Shown here one piece after another: positions 46,759 to 56,248 of a stretch of 64,000 bases of DNA. Under the pieces are notes generated by a model that saw only the letters and a program-made list of their open reading frames with translations, was not told the origin of the DNA and ran no database searches. The first letter of the stretch is position 1. Every line of letters starts with the position of its first letter. Source of the DNA: Zymomonas mobilis (GTDB taxonomy: Bacteria > Pseudomonadota > Alphaproteobacteria > Sphingomonadales > Sphingomonadaceae); assembly GCF_006715975.1 (NCBI RefSeq), contig NZ_VFOF01000001.1:134001-198000 (forward strand). The letters are read 5' to 3'. Position numbers and translations under genes: made by a program.

Positions 46759-46907
46759 GATATATTCCTGAAAGCTAGCACTCACTCAAAAATCTATAAT
46801 ACGAGGTCTTTATTAAAAAATTGCGCAATGTCCTGAACGGAAAAGACCAAAATTAGATAAAGCGCAGAATGAAGCCGATATAGGACACTACCTTACAAAA
46901 GGTAATA

Positions 46908-47444
46908 TCAGAAAAAGGTAACATCCCCCGCTTTGTCGGGAACGATTTCGAGCCGTTCGACAGGTCTCTGGTTTTCGACATGGCGGCAGCGAGCGAGACC
47001 CAAGGCTGGACAAAAATCCACTCTTCTGGCCGTCGTTCCGCCAATATCTTCTGCGCTGAGCTGGATCTGTTCATCCTCTAAAAAGCGACGAGCAAATTCG
47101 GCATTTTTGATCCCGATGTCCCCAAATCCGCTCCGCATGGTTGCCCCACCATAAAGGCGGGCGCGGAGGCGGTTACGGTGCGCGCCTTTGGTCAGCATCG
47201 CGTTAATCAAGACTTCCATAGCGTAAACGCCATAACGCTTGAGCGAATGAGGGTCCTGATCGGAACCGCTAGGTTCGGCTAACAGAAAATGGTTCATGCC
47301 TCCGATTTTTGCCACAGGGTCGAAAAGACAAGCGGCAATACAGCTGCCTAAAACCGTGGAAAAGACAACATTTTCGTCACTCGAGACCTGCTTTTCTCCC
47401 TGCATCACGTCGATACGTTTGAACTCGTTGATATTAATTTTCAT
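46908..47444 (-). CDS. cheD: chemoreceptor glutamine deamidase CheD
   Basis: A 178-residue deamidase that converts receptor Gln to Glu and modulates adaptation. VVFSTVLGSCIAACLFDPVAKIGGMNHFLLAEPSG (residues about 25-58) holds the catalytic Cys and His, and KLRARLYGGATMRSGFGDIGIKNAEF-like sequence follows near 105. It sits between cheB (37 bases) and cheY (149 bases). Confidence 0.95.
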   Translation of the reverse strand: MKININEFKRIDVMQGEKQVSSDENVVFSTVLGSCIAACLFDPVAKIGGMNHFLLAEPSGSDQDPHSLKRYGVYAMEVLINAMLTKGAHRNRLRARLYGGATMRSGFGDIGIKNAEFARRFLEDEQIQLSAEDIGGTTARRVDFCPALGLARCRHVENQRPVERLEIVPDKAGDVTFF

Positions 47445-47481
47445 ATTTTATCTCGGCCACAGTTTTTGCTTCCTGTAGCGT

Positions 47482-48531
47482 TCAGGCGCAGGCCTCCAGC
47501 GCTTTCGCCGCGATGCGAGGTAAGGGAAGCTGGGTTTCAACAGCGCCCATTCGGTAGGCCGCGGCGGGCATACCGTAAACGACGCAACTTTCTTCATCCT
47601 GTCCGATGGTAACGGAACCCGTGTCGCGCATGGCCTTTAGCCCCATCGCACCATCTTGTCCCATACCGGTCAGAATAACACCTACAGCCCGACGACCGCA
47701 GTTTTTGGCTACCGATAAAAATAATCTGTCCACTGAAGGGCGATGGCCGCTCATCGGTTCATCGGACACCAATAGACAGCGAGGCCCGTGAGCCGCGTTC
47801 TGAAATTCCAGATGGCGTTCACCACCAGGGGCAATATAGATATGTCCCGGGACAAGGGGGTCACCGGTTTTAGCTTCGGATACCTTGGGGGGACACATCC
47901 GATCGAGACGATTGGCAAAGCTAGCCGTAAAGAGCGGCGGCATATGTTGGACGATGAGGGTCGGAGGACAGTTTGCCGGAAAGTCTTTTAACAGAGCCAG
48001 CAGCGTTTCGACACCACCCGTCGAAGCACCAATAGCAATGATGCTGCCCGGTTTCGGACGATAGCCAGAAGAAACTGCCGGTTTTGCCGGAGCAGCATTC
48101 TGGGCAGGCCGACTGCGGAAAAGCGGACGATGGCGCCCGCTTTTTGAGGCGGCCTTGATCATGCCAATTAAGACCTGACTTTGGCTTCTGTCGGAAGCAA
48201 AACCGAGGGCTGGTTTGGCAAAACAGTCAAACGCCCCCAATTCCATCGCCTTCAAAGTCGCTTCTGCGCCAGCTTCGGTCAAGGCCGAGACCATGATGAC
48301 CGGCATAGGGCGAAGCCGCATGACTTTTTCGAGAAAATCCAGACCATCCATGCCAGGCATTTCAATGTCCAGCGTCATGACATCAGGATTGAGTTCTTTT
48401 ATCATCTGGCGGGCTGTGGATGGACAGTCTGCTTTCCCGACAACTTCGATTTCGGGATCTGACGAAATCATCATTGATAAGATGGCACGCATCGTGGGCG
48501 AGTCATCAACAATAAGTACTTTGACAGTCAC
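47482..48531 (-). CDS. cheB: chemotaxis response regulator protein-glutamate methylesterase CheB
   Basis: A 349-residue receptor demethylase/deamidase. The receiver has VLIVDDSPTMRAIL and the phospho-Asp55 in VMTLDIEMPGMDG. The esterase domain has the serine motif IAIGASTGGVETLL near 170, IVQHMPPLFTASFANRLD near 200 with the catalytic His, and GMGQDGAMGLKAM near 295 with the Asp. I set the start at GTG 48531, overlapping the cheR stop as GTGA, with AAGAGG five to six bases upstream. A much longer frame to 48741 overlaps cheR and adds non-family sequence. Confidence 0.95.
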   Translation of the reverse strand: MTVKVLIVDDSPTMRAILSMMISSDPEIEVVGKADCPSTARQMIKELNPDVMTLDIEMPGMDGLDFLEKVMRLRPMPVIMVSALTEAGAEATLKAMELGAFDCFAKPALGFASDRSQSQVLIGMIKAASKSGRHRPLFRSRPAQNAAPAKPAVSSGYRPKPGSIIAIGASTGGVETLLALLKDFPANCPPTLIVQHMPPLFTASFANRLDRMCPPKVSEAKTGDPLVPGHIYIAPGGERHLEFQNAAHGPRCLLVSDEPMSGHRPSVDRLFLSVAKNCGRRAVGVILTGMGQDGAMGLKAMRDTGSVTIGQDEESCVVYGMPAAAYRMGAVETQLPLPRIAAKALEACA

Positions 48532-49400
48532 ATCGACCTCTTTTGATAAATAGTTTGACCTTTGGAGACAAAATCCTGTGAGGCTTTGCCAACAAGGCGT
48601 TCTGAATGGCCGATATAGAGATAGCCGCCCGTGAGTAATTTTTTGGAAAAATTCTGGAATAGGGTGGTTTTTGTCGGCTCGTCGAAATAGATCATGACAT
48701 TCCGGCAAAAAATGACATCGAATTGCTGTTTCATCGGCCAAGTCCCCAGCAAGTTCAGTTCCTTGAAGGCAATGAGTTGCTGTAAGGCGGGATTGACGAC
48801 CATTGAATCACCATCCGGTGTCATCCAGATATTACGGAGACTGGCTGGAATGGATTCTGCGATACTGTTCGGATAGCGGCCAGAGCGAGCAGTTGCCAAC
48901 ACATGCGGCGCTAAATCCGAGGCCAGAATACGAAAGTCATGTTTGAGCAGCCAGCGCGGCAAATTCCGGTCGGTACCGGCAAGCGCCATCACCAAGCTGT
49001 AGGGTTCTTCGCCACTGGAGCAACCTGCTGACCAGATGCGGACGCGGCCACCAGATTCCAGTTTCTTTTTGAGCGCTGGCCAGACTTGATTGACCAGATG
49101 TTCGAAATGATGCTTTTCCCGAAAAAAGCTGGTGTGGTTTGTGGTCAGTGCCGTAACCGCACGCGTTCTTTCTTCCTCATCCTGTTCAAGATAGGCGAGA
49201 TAGTCTTTGAAACTCTGCATCCCGCAAGCGCGGACGCGTTTTGAAAGACGGGAATAGACCAGATTAGTTTTACTGGATTGTAGGGTAATACCAGCATTTT
49301 GATAAACAAGATCCCGAACATGCTCGAAATCTTTTTGCGTGTATTCGAATTCCCGTCTTTCTGGTGGCATAACGTTTTTAGTGTCTATTGATAATGTCAC
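48528..49400 (-). CDS. cheR: chemotaxis protein methyltransferase CheR
   Basis: A 290-residue SAM-dependent methyltransferase adding methyl groups to receptor glutamates. The helical N-domain runs through YSRLSKRVRACGMQSFKDYLAYLE, then TNHTSFFREKHHFEHL. The SAM motif is RIWSAGCSSGEEPYSL near residue 115, and DVIFCRNVMIYFDEPTK near 225 is diagnostic. I chose GTG 49400, which overlaps the cheA stop as GTGA with GGGGTGG upstream; the frame could extend to 49442 inside cheA. It is coupled the same way to cheB. Confidence 0.95.
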   Translation of the reverse strand: MTLSIDTKNVMPPERREFEYTQKDFEHVRDLVYQNAGITLQSSKTNLVYSRLSKRVRACGMQSFKDYLAYLEQDEEERTRAVTALTTNHTSFFREKHHFEHLVNQVWPALKKKLESGGRVRIWSAGCSSGEEPYSLVMALAGTDRNLPRWLLKHDFRILASDLAPHVLATARSGRYPNSIAESIPASLRNIWMTPDGDSMVVNPALQQLIAFKELNLLGTWPMKQQFDVIFCRNVMIYFDEPTKTTLFQNFSKKLLTGGYLYIGHSERLVGKASQDFVSKGQTIYQKRSM

Positions 49401-51742
49401 GCGGCCACCCCGAGAGAAGATGAGTGGAGGTCGTGGCGCCAACGGGCAACCAAGCTATCGACGTCCAAAATGAGGGCGACCCGTCCGTCACCCAGTATTG
49501 TTGCACCTGCCAGACCGGAAATTGCCTGATAATTGGCTTCCAGACTTTTTACGACGACTTGGCGTTGATCCAGAATTTGATCGACCATCAACACGGCTTG
49601 TCCGCCATCGGATTCGACCACGATCAGAACTGATTTGAAGGGATCACTTTCGGCTTTATCAACCGATAATTCCCGACCAATCGATTGAATCGGCACATAG
49701 GCACCGCGAACATTCAGCAGTTTTTCACGGGTACCAATGCCGCTGATCTCACCTTCATTGGGTTGAAGGCTCTCAACAATATGACCCAGTGGAATGACAA
49801 AGGTTTGGTCGCCGACTTTGACAATCATGCCATCCAGCACCGCCAAGGTAAGCGGCAAGCTGAGTGTGAAAATAGAGCCGAAACCCGGACGGGAGTTAAT
49901 GCTGATCCGTCCGCCCAACGCCTGAACATTTTTACGGACAACATCCATACCGACACCACGACCGGAAACATTGGTCACCTTGGCAGCGGTTGAAAATCCC
50001 GGAGCAAAAATCAGATTGTCGATATCATCATCCGACAACGTTTGGTCAGCGGCGACGATGCCTTTTTCAATAGCTTTTTCTAAGATACGCGTCCGGTTCA
50101 TCCCTCTACCATCGTCAGAAATACGGATGATGATCCGGCCTGAACGATGTTCAGCTGCCAAGGTGACAACACCTTCTTCGGATTTGCCTGCGGCAATACG
50201 TTCTTCGGGTGTTTCGAGACCGTGATCGACGGCGTTTCTGATCAAATGGGTTAACGGTTCACCGATGCGTTCGACCACCGTTTTGTCGACTTCGGTCATT
50301 TCACCTTCGACATCAAGGCGAACCTTTTTACCGGTTTCACCTTCCAATTCGCGAATAATTCGCGGTACTCGACTGAAAACAGTTTTCATCGGTTGGGCGC
50401 GAATGGACATGGCGCTGTCTTGCAATTCCCGCGTCAGATGATCGAGATCTGTCAATTCGGAAGAACTGGAAAGACCTTGATCTGTCAAACGCTGGGCAAG
50501 CATCGCCTGTGTGATAACCAACTCACCTACGAGATTCACAAGGCGATCGAGTTTATCAAGATCAACGCGAATGGTTTGCGCCATTGAGGGCGCGGCCGAA
50601 CGAGGCGCTTGTGCTTTGGTAGGCGCTGCCTGTGGTATCGGCGCAGCGGGCTTTTTGGGTTCCGTCTGCGGCTTTACCGCTTCGACAGGCTTTTGAATTT
50701 TGGGTGCAGGCGCGGCTTTCGGCGCAGCTTTTGCTGCGGGCGCGGCCTTTTCACCTTTCGGATTTTCTATTTTGGCGAGCGCGTCTTTTTCAGACTGATC
50801 TGTAACCGGCTTTAGCACTGCCTTTTCAGGCATAGACGGCATTTTTTTGTTTTTGCCGCCTTCGCGGATGAGGACGACTTCTGAAATGTCACCCACAAAT
50901 TCGAAAACAGAACGGATGTCTTCTTCTTCGACATCAGCAGGTAATCTTACCCACCAACCGAGATAGGATATCTCTGGCTCGATTTCTTCGAGAACAGGCA
51001 GCTTTTCATAATCGGTGGCCAGAATTTCAGCCCCGAGAGAATCCAATTCGCGCAGAAGCAATAACGGATCGCTACCATTATCGAAGGCATGACGGTCTGG
51101 TCTGAACCATAAGATCCATGCCTTTGGCTCGTCATCATTCGCGTCAGCGCTTTCCTTTGCCTCTGCGTCAGGCGCTGGAGCTTCTTTGGCTTCTTCAGGT
51201 TCTTTGCTGTCTTCGGATTCGGTTGGAGCATCCAATGAAGTCAGAAGATCATCAAAGTCGAAATCATCACTGCCGAGATCGGAAGAGACTTCTTCATTCG
51301 AGGCTTCTGGGGTTTCTTCTCCGGCAGCGGGTTCTTCGGCGGCTACGCTTTCTTGTCCACCACCATCTTCTCCCATGGCAGCAGTCAGGCGCGCCATTAC
51401 GCCGGAATCGTCGGGCGTATCCCGTTCGCCACTGGCCGCCATGACATGATCGCTTAACATGTCGAAGGCTGCCATCAGAGTAGACAGCAAATCGGAGGTC
51501 AGGGTGAGCGCGCCATTTCTTAATTTATCAAGAAGCGTTTCATAATGATGCGCAAAACCGCGCAGCTGTTCAAAACCAAAAGCGCCGGCGCCGCCTTTGA
51601 TGGAATGGACAGCCCGAAAAATTGTATTGATTGTTTCGTCATCTTGCACGCCTTCGCGGCAGAGTCCGAAACATGCTTCCATATTAGCGAGGCCTTCCTC
51701 GCATTCCTGAAAGAAAATATTTTGAATTTCGTCGAAACTCAC
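49397..51742 (-). CDS. cheA: chemotaxis sensor histidine kinase CheA
   Basis: A 781-residue kinase of the receptor array. The P1 phosphotransfer domain has His46 in FRAVHSIKGGAGAFGFEQ. A long acidic, Ala/Glu-rich linker (about 130-210) leads to a P2-like domain (WILWFRPDRHAFDNGSDP...), then an Ala/Pro/Lys linker. The dimerisation helices are near 400; ATPase boxes include PLTHLIRNAVDHGLETPEER near 500, DDGRGMNRTRI and GRGVGMDVVRKNVQALGG near 600. A CheW-like P5 domain ends it. The start is GTG at 51742 after TGAGGATAAGACC. Confidence 0.96.
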   Translation of the reverse strand: MSFDEIQNIFFQECEEGLANMEACFGLCREGVQDDETINTIFRAVHSIKGGAGAFGFEQLRGFAHHYETLLDKLRNGALTLTSDLLSTLMAAFDMLSDHVMAASGERDTPDDSGVMARLTAAMGEDGGGQESVAAEEPAAGEETPEASNEEVSSDLGSDDFDFDDLLTSLDAPTESEDSKEPEEAKEAPAPDAEAKESADANDDEPKAWILWFRPDRHAFDNGSDPLLLLRELDSLGAEILATDYEKLPVLEEIEPEISYLGWWVRLPADVEEEDIRSVFEFVGDISEVVLIREGGKNKKMPSMPEKAVLKPVTDQSEKDALAKIENPKGEKAAPAAKAAPKAAPAPKIQKPVEAVKPQTEPKKPAAPIPQAAPTKAQAPRSAAPSMAQTIRVDLDKLDRLVNLVGELVITQAMLAQRLTDQGLSSSSELTDLDHLTRELQDSAMSIRAQPMKTVFSRVPRIIRELEGETGKKVRLDVEGEMTEVDKTVVERIGEPLTHLIRNAVDHGLETPEERIAAGKSEEGVVTLAAEHRSGRIIIRISDDGRGMNRTRILEKAIEKGIVAADQTLSDDDIDNLIFAPGFSTAAKVTNVSGRGVGMDVVRKNVQALGGRISINSRPGFGSIFTLSLPLTLAVLDGMIVKVGDQTFVIPLGHIVESLQPNEGEISGIGTREKLLNVRGAYVPIQSIGRELSVDKAESDPFKSVLIVVESDGGQAVLMVDQILDQRQVVVKSLEANYQAISGLAGATILGDGRVALILDVDSLVARWRHDLHSSSLGVAA

Positions 51743-51752
51743 GGTCTTATCC

Positions 51753-52022
51753 TCAGGTTAATGGTACGAAAAGCAAGGATTCGATGCCCAAAAGTCGAGC
51801 ACCGTAACGAAGGGCTTCGCTAGGATTTTCTATCAGAAAAGGCAAACCTGCCTTTTCTGCGGTGAGACGGGCGCTTAGAAGAATTTGCAAACAAGCCTGT
51901 CCTACCATCTCAACAGGTTCACCATTGAGGTGAACCCATTTGTTTTGCTCCAGATCGGCTTTAATCTCGGTTGCGAGAGAAACGGCCTGTGCTGTATCAA
52001 GCTTTGTAGGCAATGCCTGCAT
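51753..52022 (-). CDS. STAS-domain protein of the chemotaxis operon
   Basis: An 89-residue single STAS domain: KWVHLNGEPVEMVGQACLQILLSARLTAEKAGLPFLIENPS. It lies between the receptor gene and cheA, ten bases before the latter. Similar STAS genes occur in alphaproteobacterial chemotaxis operons. The Ser that is phosphorylated in anti-anti-sigma factors (DSS motif) is replaced here by Val-Gly (EMVGQAC), so a phosphoswitch is unlikely. AAGGAAGAAG precedes the ATG. Function is unknown; contact with the CheA array is inferred from position. Confidence 0.85.
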   Translation of the reverse strand: MQALPTKLDTAQAVSLATEIKADLEQNKWVHLNGEPVEMVGQACLQILLSARLTAEKAGLPFLIENPSEALRYGARLLGIESLLFVPLT

Positions 52023-52195
52023 TTCTTCTTCCTTACACTTTCGGTCTATCCGGAAATAACAGAAGACGGAATGTTGATAAATATTACGACAATAATGGTT
52101 TAAATTTTATTTAAAAACCAAAGGAATTTCCTGTAAGTCATAGCAGACGAGCAGAAAGAAAACCTTTTTTATCGCGCTAAGTATAACTTTCTGAA

Positions 52196-53521
52196 TTACG
52201 CATGCGCCAACTGTCTTGCCGTGGCAGAAGAGCGCGCTACTTTTGATGAATCCAGCTCAAAACGGGCAACCTGATTAGAAAGATTATCTGATTCTTCCGC
52301 AAGACTACGGGCAGCGGCGGTGGCCTCTTCGACCATGGCAGCGTTCTGTTGCGTTACGGAATCCATCTCGCCGATGGCGATATTAATCTGTTGCAAGCGC
52401 TCTGATTGAGCATGGGCGGCTTCCGATATATTCTGGATCGACCGGCTGATTTCGGAAATACGAGAAATGATGCGCCCCAGTAAATCCCCAGCTTCCATGA
52501 CAAGATGAACGCCTTCAGTGATCTGCTTGGCATTCGTCGTAATCAGGCCTTTCACATTATTGGCTGCGTCGGCAGAACGCTGAGCCAATGCCCGAACCTC
52601 GGCAGCAACCACCGAGAAGCCTTTACCGGCATCACCTGCGCGTGCAGCTTCGACACCGGCATTGAGGGCAAGAAGGTTGGTCTGGAATGAAATACCGTCA
52701 ATCAATCCGATAATGGAAGCAATTTCATGGGCTTGCTTTTCAATGCCGCCCATGGCTTCGGTCGTGTTTTTGATGACGACGCCACCCTGTTCCGCATCCC
52801 GATTGATTTCGGTCATCAATTTATTGACATGGGCTGCGCTGGTTGCGGTTTCATTAATGCCTTTGGTGACATCATCCATCGTCCGTGAGGTTTCTTCTAT
52901 GCTGGCCGCATGTTGTTCCGTCCGCTGTGCCAGATCATGGGAAGCGTCGCTGATTTCACGAGCGCCGGTGTTGATGCTGTTGCTGGATTCTGCAACCGTT
53001 CTAGTCATGTCCGCAAGAGAGTCTAAAGCCGAGTTGTAATTATTACGCAGGGCTTCATAAATAGACGGGAAGGCCGTCGTGATACGGGTAGCCAAATCGC
53101 CCCGTGCTAATCCGTTCAGGCGAGCCGCCAAAGTATCGGTGACGATACTCTGTCCCTTGGTGACTTCTTCAAGATTGATGGCGTTATTGCGGAACACATC
53201 CATTGCACGGGTGATGCGTCCGACGCAGTCCTTGTTATTGCGGTATAAGATCGGGCTGTTCAGATCGCCGGCAGCCAGTTGTTCCATACGGACAACGGTT
53301 TGCACATAGGGTTCGCTGATCGCTTTTCCGGTGAAATAAGAGAAAGCAACCGAAAGTAAGATACCCGCAGCAGCTGAGGCTATAGCGGCCGGATAGCTTG
53401 ATAAGGTGACGAAACTGCCCAAAACAGCCAGTGCCATCAACAAAGAAATAAGCAGATGCCCTAAAACGATAAATTGGAATTTCACCTTGATAGGGGCTTG
53501 GGTAGAAAACCAATGCAGCAT
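52196..53521 (-). CDS. methyl-accepting chemotaxis protein lacking a periplasmic sensor domain
   Basis: A 441-residue chemoreceptor. Two hydrophobic segments (LGHLLISLLMALAVLGSFVTL and AIASAAAGILLSVAFSYF, residues about 21-66) are separated by only a few residues, so no periplasmic ligand domain exists. HAMP-like parts follow (EPYVQTVVRMEQLAAGDLNSPI and LNGLARGDLATRI). The methylated and signalling coiled coil holds ISFQTNLLALNAGVEAARAGDAGKGFSVVAAEVRALAQRS near 285-330. The C-terminus (RQLAHA) lacks the NWETF tether for CheR/CheB. First gene of the operon; AGGATAAAATACC precedes the ATG. Confidence 0.93.
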   Translation of the reverse strand: MLHWFSTQAPIKVKFQFIVLGHLLISLLMALAVLGSFVTLSSYPAAIASAAAGILLSVAFSYFTGKAISEPYVQTVVRMEQLAAGDLNSPILYRNNKDCVGRITRAMDVFRNNAINLEEVTKGQSIVTDTLAARLNGLARGDLATRITTAFPSIYEALRNNYNSALDSLADMTRTVAESSNSINTGAREISDASHDLAQRTEQHAASIEETSRTMDDVTKGINETATSAAHVNKLMTEINRDAEQGGVVIKNTTEAMGGIEKQAHEIASIIGLIDGISFQTNLLALNAGVEAARAGDAGKGFSVVAAEVRALAQRSADAANNVKGLITTNAKQITEGVHLVMEAGDLLGRIISRISEISRSIQNISEAAHAQSERLQQINIAIGEMDSVTQQNAAMVEEATAAARSLAEESDNLSNQVARFELDSSKVARSSATARQLAHA

Positions 53522-53949
53522 GGTATTTTATCCTGACCTTATTATGTAAGCAGCACCGGTCTCGGGGAATTTCAGAGCAAAATGGAATTTAATGCAGCGG
53601 AAACCGGACTAACTAGAACTTTCTGTATCTTGTAACGACTAAAATGGAGTAAAATTCATCTACCCATGAAAAATAAAATGTCTTATAACAATTTATTACT
53701 TTTTCTATTTTTGTAGATTGGCGTTAAGCACAGCCAATTGTGCTATTTTTATTTAAAATGAAATATTATATTAAATTTTGTAATAAAAAATGGGCAATTT
53801 TTGCTTCTAGCACAAAAGTATTTCGAAATACTTTCTAAATTTCTATCACAGACATTGATAATTTTAGTCGTTCAAAAAGTTTTATAAAAACAACGACCTG
53901 GAAGTATATTGCGTATTATGCGCAATAACGAACGTTTTTTGAGAAGGAC
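53522..53949. other. intergenic region upstream of the chemotaxis operon
   Basis: 428 AT-rich bases without a gene, separating the rsh stop from the receptor start (both minus strand). A 7-bp dyad, TATTGCG/CGCAATA at 53907-53927, lies near the rsh end. It probably holds the operon promoter; I could not identify a specific sigma-factor site. Confidence 0.5.
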
Positions 53950-56067
53950 TTAGGCCTGATAATGAGGAAGTTGTTCTCTTTCAGCCTGAACAACGCCATC
54001 AGCCGCGCGTAAAGCCGCCAAAATCCGCATCAAATGCTGAAGATCGCGCACTTCGAGTGTGACGTTGAAAACGTGGAAATTTTCATCTCTGTTCGCGAGA
54101 ACCAGATTGATGATATTGGCTTTATGGGCACCGAAAATAGTTGCCACCACGCCCAAGGCACCTGCCTGATTTCGGACAATGACTTTGAGGCGAACCGTTG
54201 CCCCTTCTGCTTTGTCATTCCAGCGAAGATCCACCCAGTCTTCAGGGTTTGTTTCTGCCAGATGTGGGCAGTCGATAACATGGACTTCGATAGCGGCATG
54301 TGGCCGTCTTAAACCCACAATGCGATCCCCTGGGACAGGGTGACAGCATTCGGCCAGATCATAGGCCGCACCCGGAGTGAGACCTTGAATAGAAATGGCA
54401 TGATTAACCAAGGGCGGAAGCGGTGCCATTTCGTCATGGATAGCCATGCCCGGCATTAAGGCTTCCATGACCTCGTTATCGGTAATGTTGCGAAGCGCAA
54501 TGGCTTCGAAAAGATCGTCGGCTTCTTTCAAATTTAAGCGTGGTAATGCCGATTCCAAAGCATTTTCGGAAAGAGGAGAGGGTAATCTTCTGATAATGGT
54601 TTCGTAAAGTTGGCGACCCAATGTTAAGGTATCGCTGCGCTCTTTATGGCGGACAAACCGTCGGATAGAGGCGCGTGCTTTGCCGGTCGTGATAAAGTTG
54701 AGCCAGCCTATTTGCGGTGTTTGAGCCGCCGAGCGGAGAATTTCTACTTGGTCACCATTTTCGATGCGGGTGCCTAAAGGCACTACGCGGCCATTGATTT
54801 TAGCGCCAACGGTTTGGTCACCTAAATCAGTATGGACAGCATAAGCAAAATCAACAGGGGTCGCACCCAACGGAAGCTGAATCAGTTCGCCTGTCGGTGT
54901 GAAGGCGAAGATGCGATCTTTATACATCGCCATCTTAGTATGTTCGAGCAGTTCTTCCGGACTTTCGGCATTGTCCAAAATTTCTACAAGATCGCGAATC
55001 CAGCCGCTTTGCTGGAATTTATCCGGCACAGTTTTTTGTTTATACGCCCAATGTGCCGCAAGCCCATATTCGGCTTGTTCATGCATTCGTTGTGAGCGAA
55101 TTTGAATCTCGATACGTAGATTTTCGTTATGGATAACCGCGGTATGGAGTGAGCTGTATCCGTTCCGTCGAGGTGTTGAAATATAGTCTTTGAAACGCCC
55201 CGGCACCATTGGCCATTTGCTATGTAATAAGCCTAAAGCGCGATAGCAGTCTTCGGTATTATCGACGATGACCCGAAAAGCCATAACATCCGATAATTGG
55301 TCGAAGCTGATATGGCGTTCTTCCAGTTTCTTCCAAATTGAATAGGGGTGTTTTTGGCGGCCTGATACTTTTGCTTTGATGCCCGCATTTGCGAGCACCT
55401 CTTGTATGCCATCTATGATGCGTTTGATCTGGCCGGTATCGCCCTTGTTTAGCTGTTCCAGCCTTTTGGTGATTGAGGCATAGGCTTCCGGTTCCAAAAA
55501 CTGGAAGGAAAGGGTCTGCATTTCCCGCATGAATTCATACATGCCGATCCGTTCTGCCAACGGGGCATAGATATCCATGGTTTCACGCGCGATGCGACGC
55601 CGTTTTTCCTCTTTCGGAATGAAATGCAATGTCCGCATATTATGCAGACGGTCGGCCAATTTGACCAAAAGCACGCGAATATCATCCGACATGGCGAGCA
55701 AAAATTTACGTAAATTTTCGGCTGCCCGTTCGGTGACGGATTGTGCTTCTATTCGGGATAATTTGGTAACGCCATCGACAAGGCGGGCAACGGCTGAACC
55801 GAAAAGTTTTTCTAGTTCTTCGCTAGTAGCGACGGTGTCTTCGACAGTATCATGCAAGATAGCCGTGATGATGGTTTCCGCATCCATATGGATGTCGGTC
55901 AGGATTCCGGCCACCTCCAGAGGGTGACTCAAATAGGGATCGCCACTTGCACGCTTTTGGTTGCCATGAGCTTTCATGGCAAAAACATATGCACGGTTTA
56001 TCAGCGCTTCATCAGCGTTAGGATCGTAGCTTAAAACCCGATCGACTAATTCATATTGTCTCAACAC
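53950..56067 (-). CDS. rsh: bifunctional (p)ppGpp synthetase/hydrolase (RelA/SpoT homologue)
   Basis: The stringent-response enzyme, about 705 residues. The HD hydrolase domain has HPLEVAGILTDIHMD and AILHDTVEDT near 55-80 and ALLVKLADRLHNMRTL-type sequence near 135. The synthetase domain has DVMAFRVIVDNTEDCYRALG and FKDYISTPRRNGYSSLHTAV near 245-300. TGS (near 400, IFAFTPTGELIQLPLGATPVDFAYAVHTD) and ACT domains follow. The hydrolase motifs look intact, so both activities are expected. I chose GTG 56067, which gives the canonical MLRQYELVDRV start; a TTG at 56103 is the alternative. Confidence 0.95.
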   Translation of the reverse strand: MLRQYELVDRVLSYDPNADEALINRAYVFAMKAHGNQKRASGDPYLSHPLEVAGILTDIHMDAETIITAILHDTVEDTVATSEELEKLFGSAVARLVDGVTKLSRIEAQSVTERAAENLRKFLLAMSDDIRVLLVKLADRLHNMRTLHFIPKEEKRRRIARETMDIYAPLAERIGMYEFMREMQTLSFQFLEPEAYASITKRLEQLNKGDTGQIKRIIDGIQEVLANAGIKAKVSGRQKHPYSIWKKLEERHISFDQLSDVMAFRVIVDNTEDCYRALGLLHSKWPMVPGRFKDYISTPRRNGYSSLHTAVIHNENLRIEIQIRSQRMHEQAEYGLAAHWAYKQKTVPDKFQQSGWIRDLVEILDNAESPEELLEHTKMAMYKDRIFAFTPTGELIQLPLGATPVDFAYAVHTDLGDQTVGAKINGRVVPLGTRIENGDQVEILRSAAQTPQIGWLNFITTGKARASIRRFVRHKERSDTLTLGRQLYETIIRRLPSPLSENALESALPRLNLKEADDLFEAIALRNITDNEVMEALMPGMAIHDEMAPLPPLVNHAISIQGLTPGAAYDLAECCHPVPGDRIVGLRRPHAAIEVHVIDCPHLAETNPEDWVDLRWNDKAEGATVRLKVIVRNQAGALGVVATIFGAHKANIINLVLANRDENFHVFNVTLEVRDLQHLMRILAALRAADGVVQAEREQLPHYQA

Positions 56068-56209
56068 AAAGACAAAATTGCGGAGGATTTCAACATATTG
56101 CAAGCCTTCATTCGCATGAGAGGCATAATTTTTTTTAGGCTATCGGGATTTATGGCGTTTGGGCATCCCGCCAAGGCTTTCACCTTGGCAGGCGAATTAT
56201 AACTTGTGC

Positions 56210-56236
56210 CTCAGAGGCAGAGTGAATGCCTCTGAG
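56210..56236 (-). terminator. hairpin after the membrane protein gene
   Basis: CTCAGAGGCA at 56210-56219 and TGCCTCTGAG at 56227-56236 form a 10-bp stem with a 7-base loop just after the minus-strand gene at 56249. A second dyad (CCAAGG/CCTTGG around 56171-56188) follows. T-runs are weak, so confidence is moderate. Confidence 0.55.
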
Positions 56237-56248
56237 ACGTGATCGTTA

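Noticed and set aside
46776-46783. TAGCACTC half of a CIRCE element upstream of cheY
   Set aside because: The partner half-site GAGTGCTA is missing, so it is chance.
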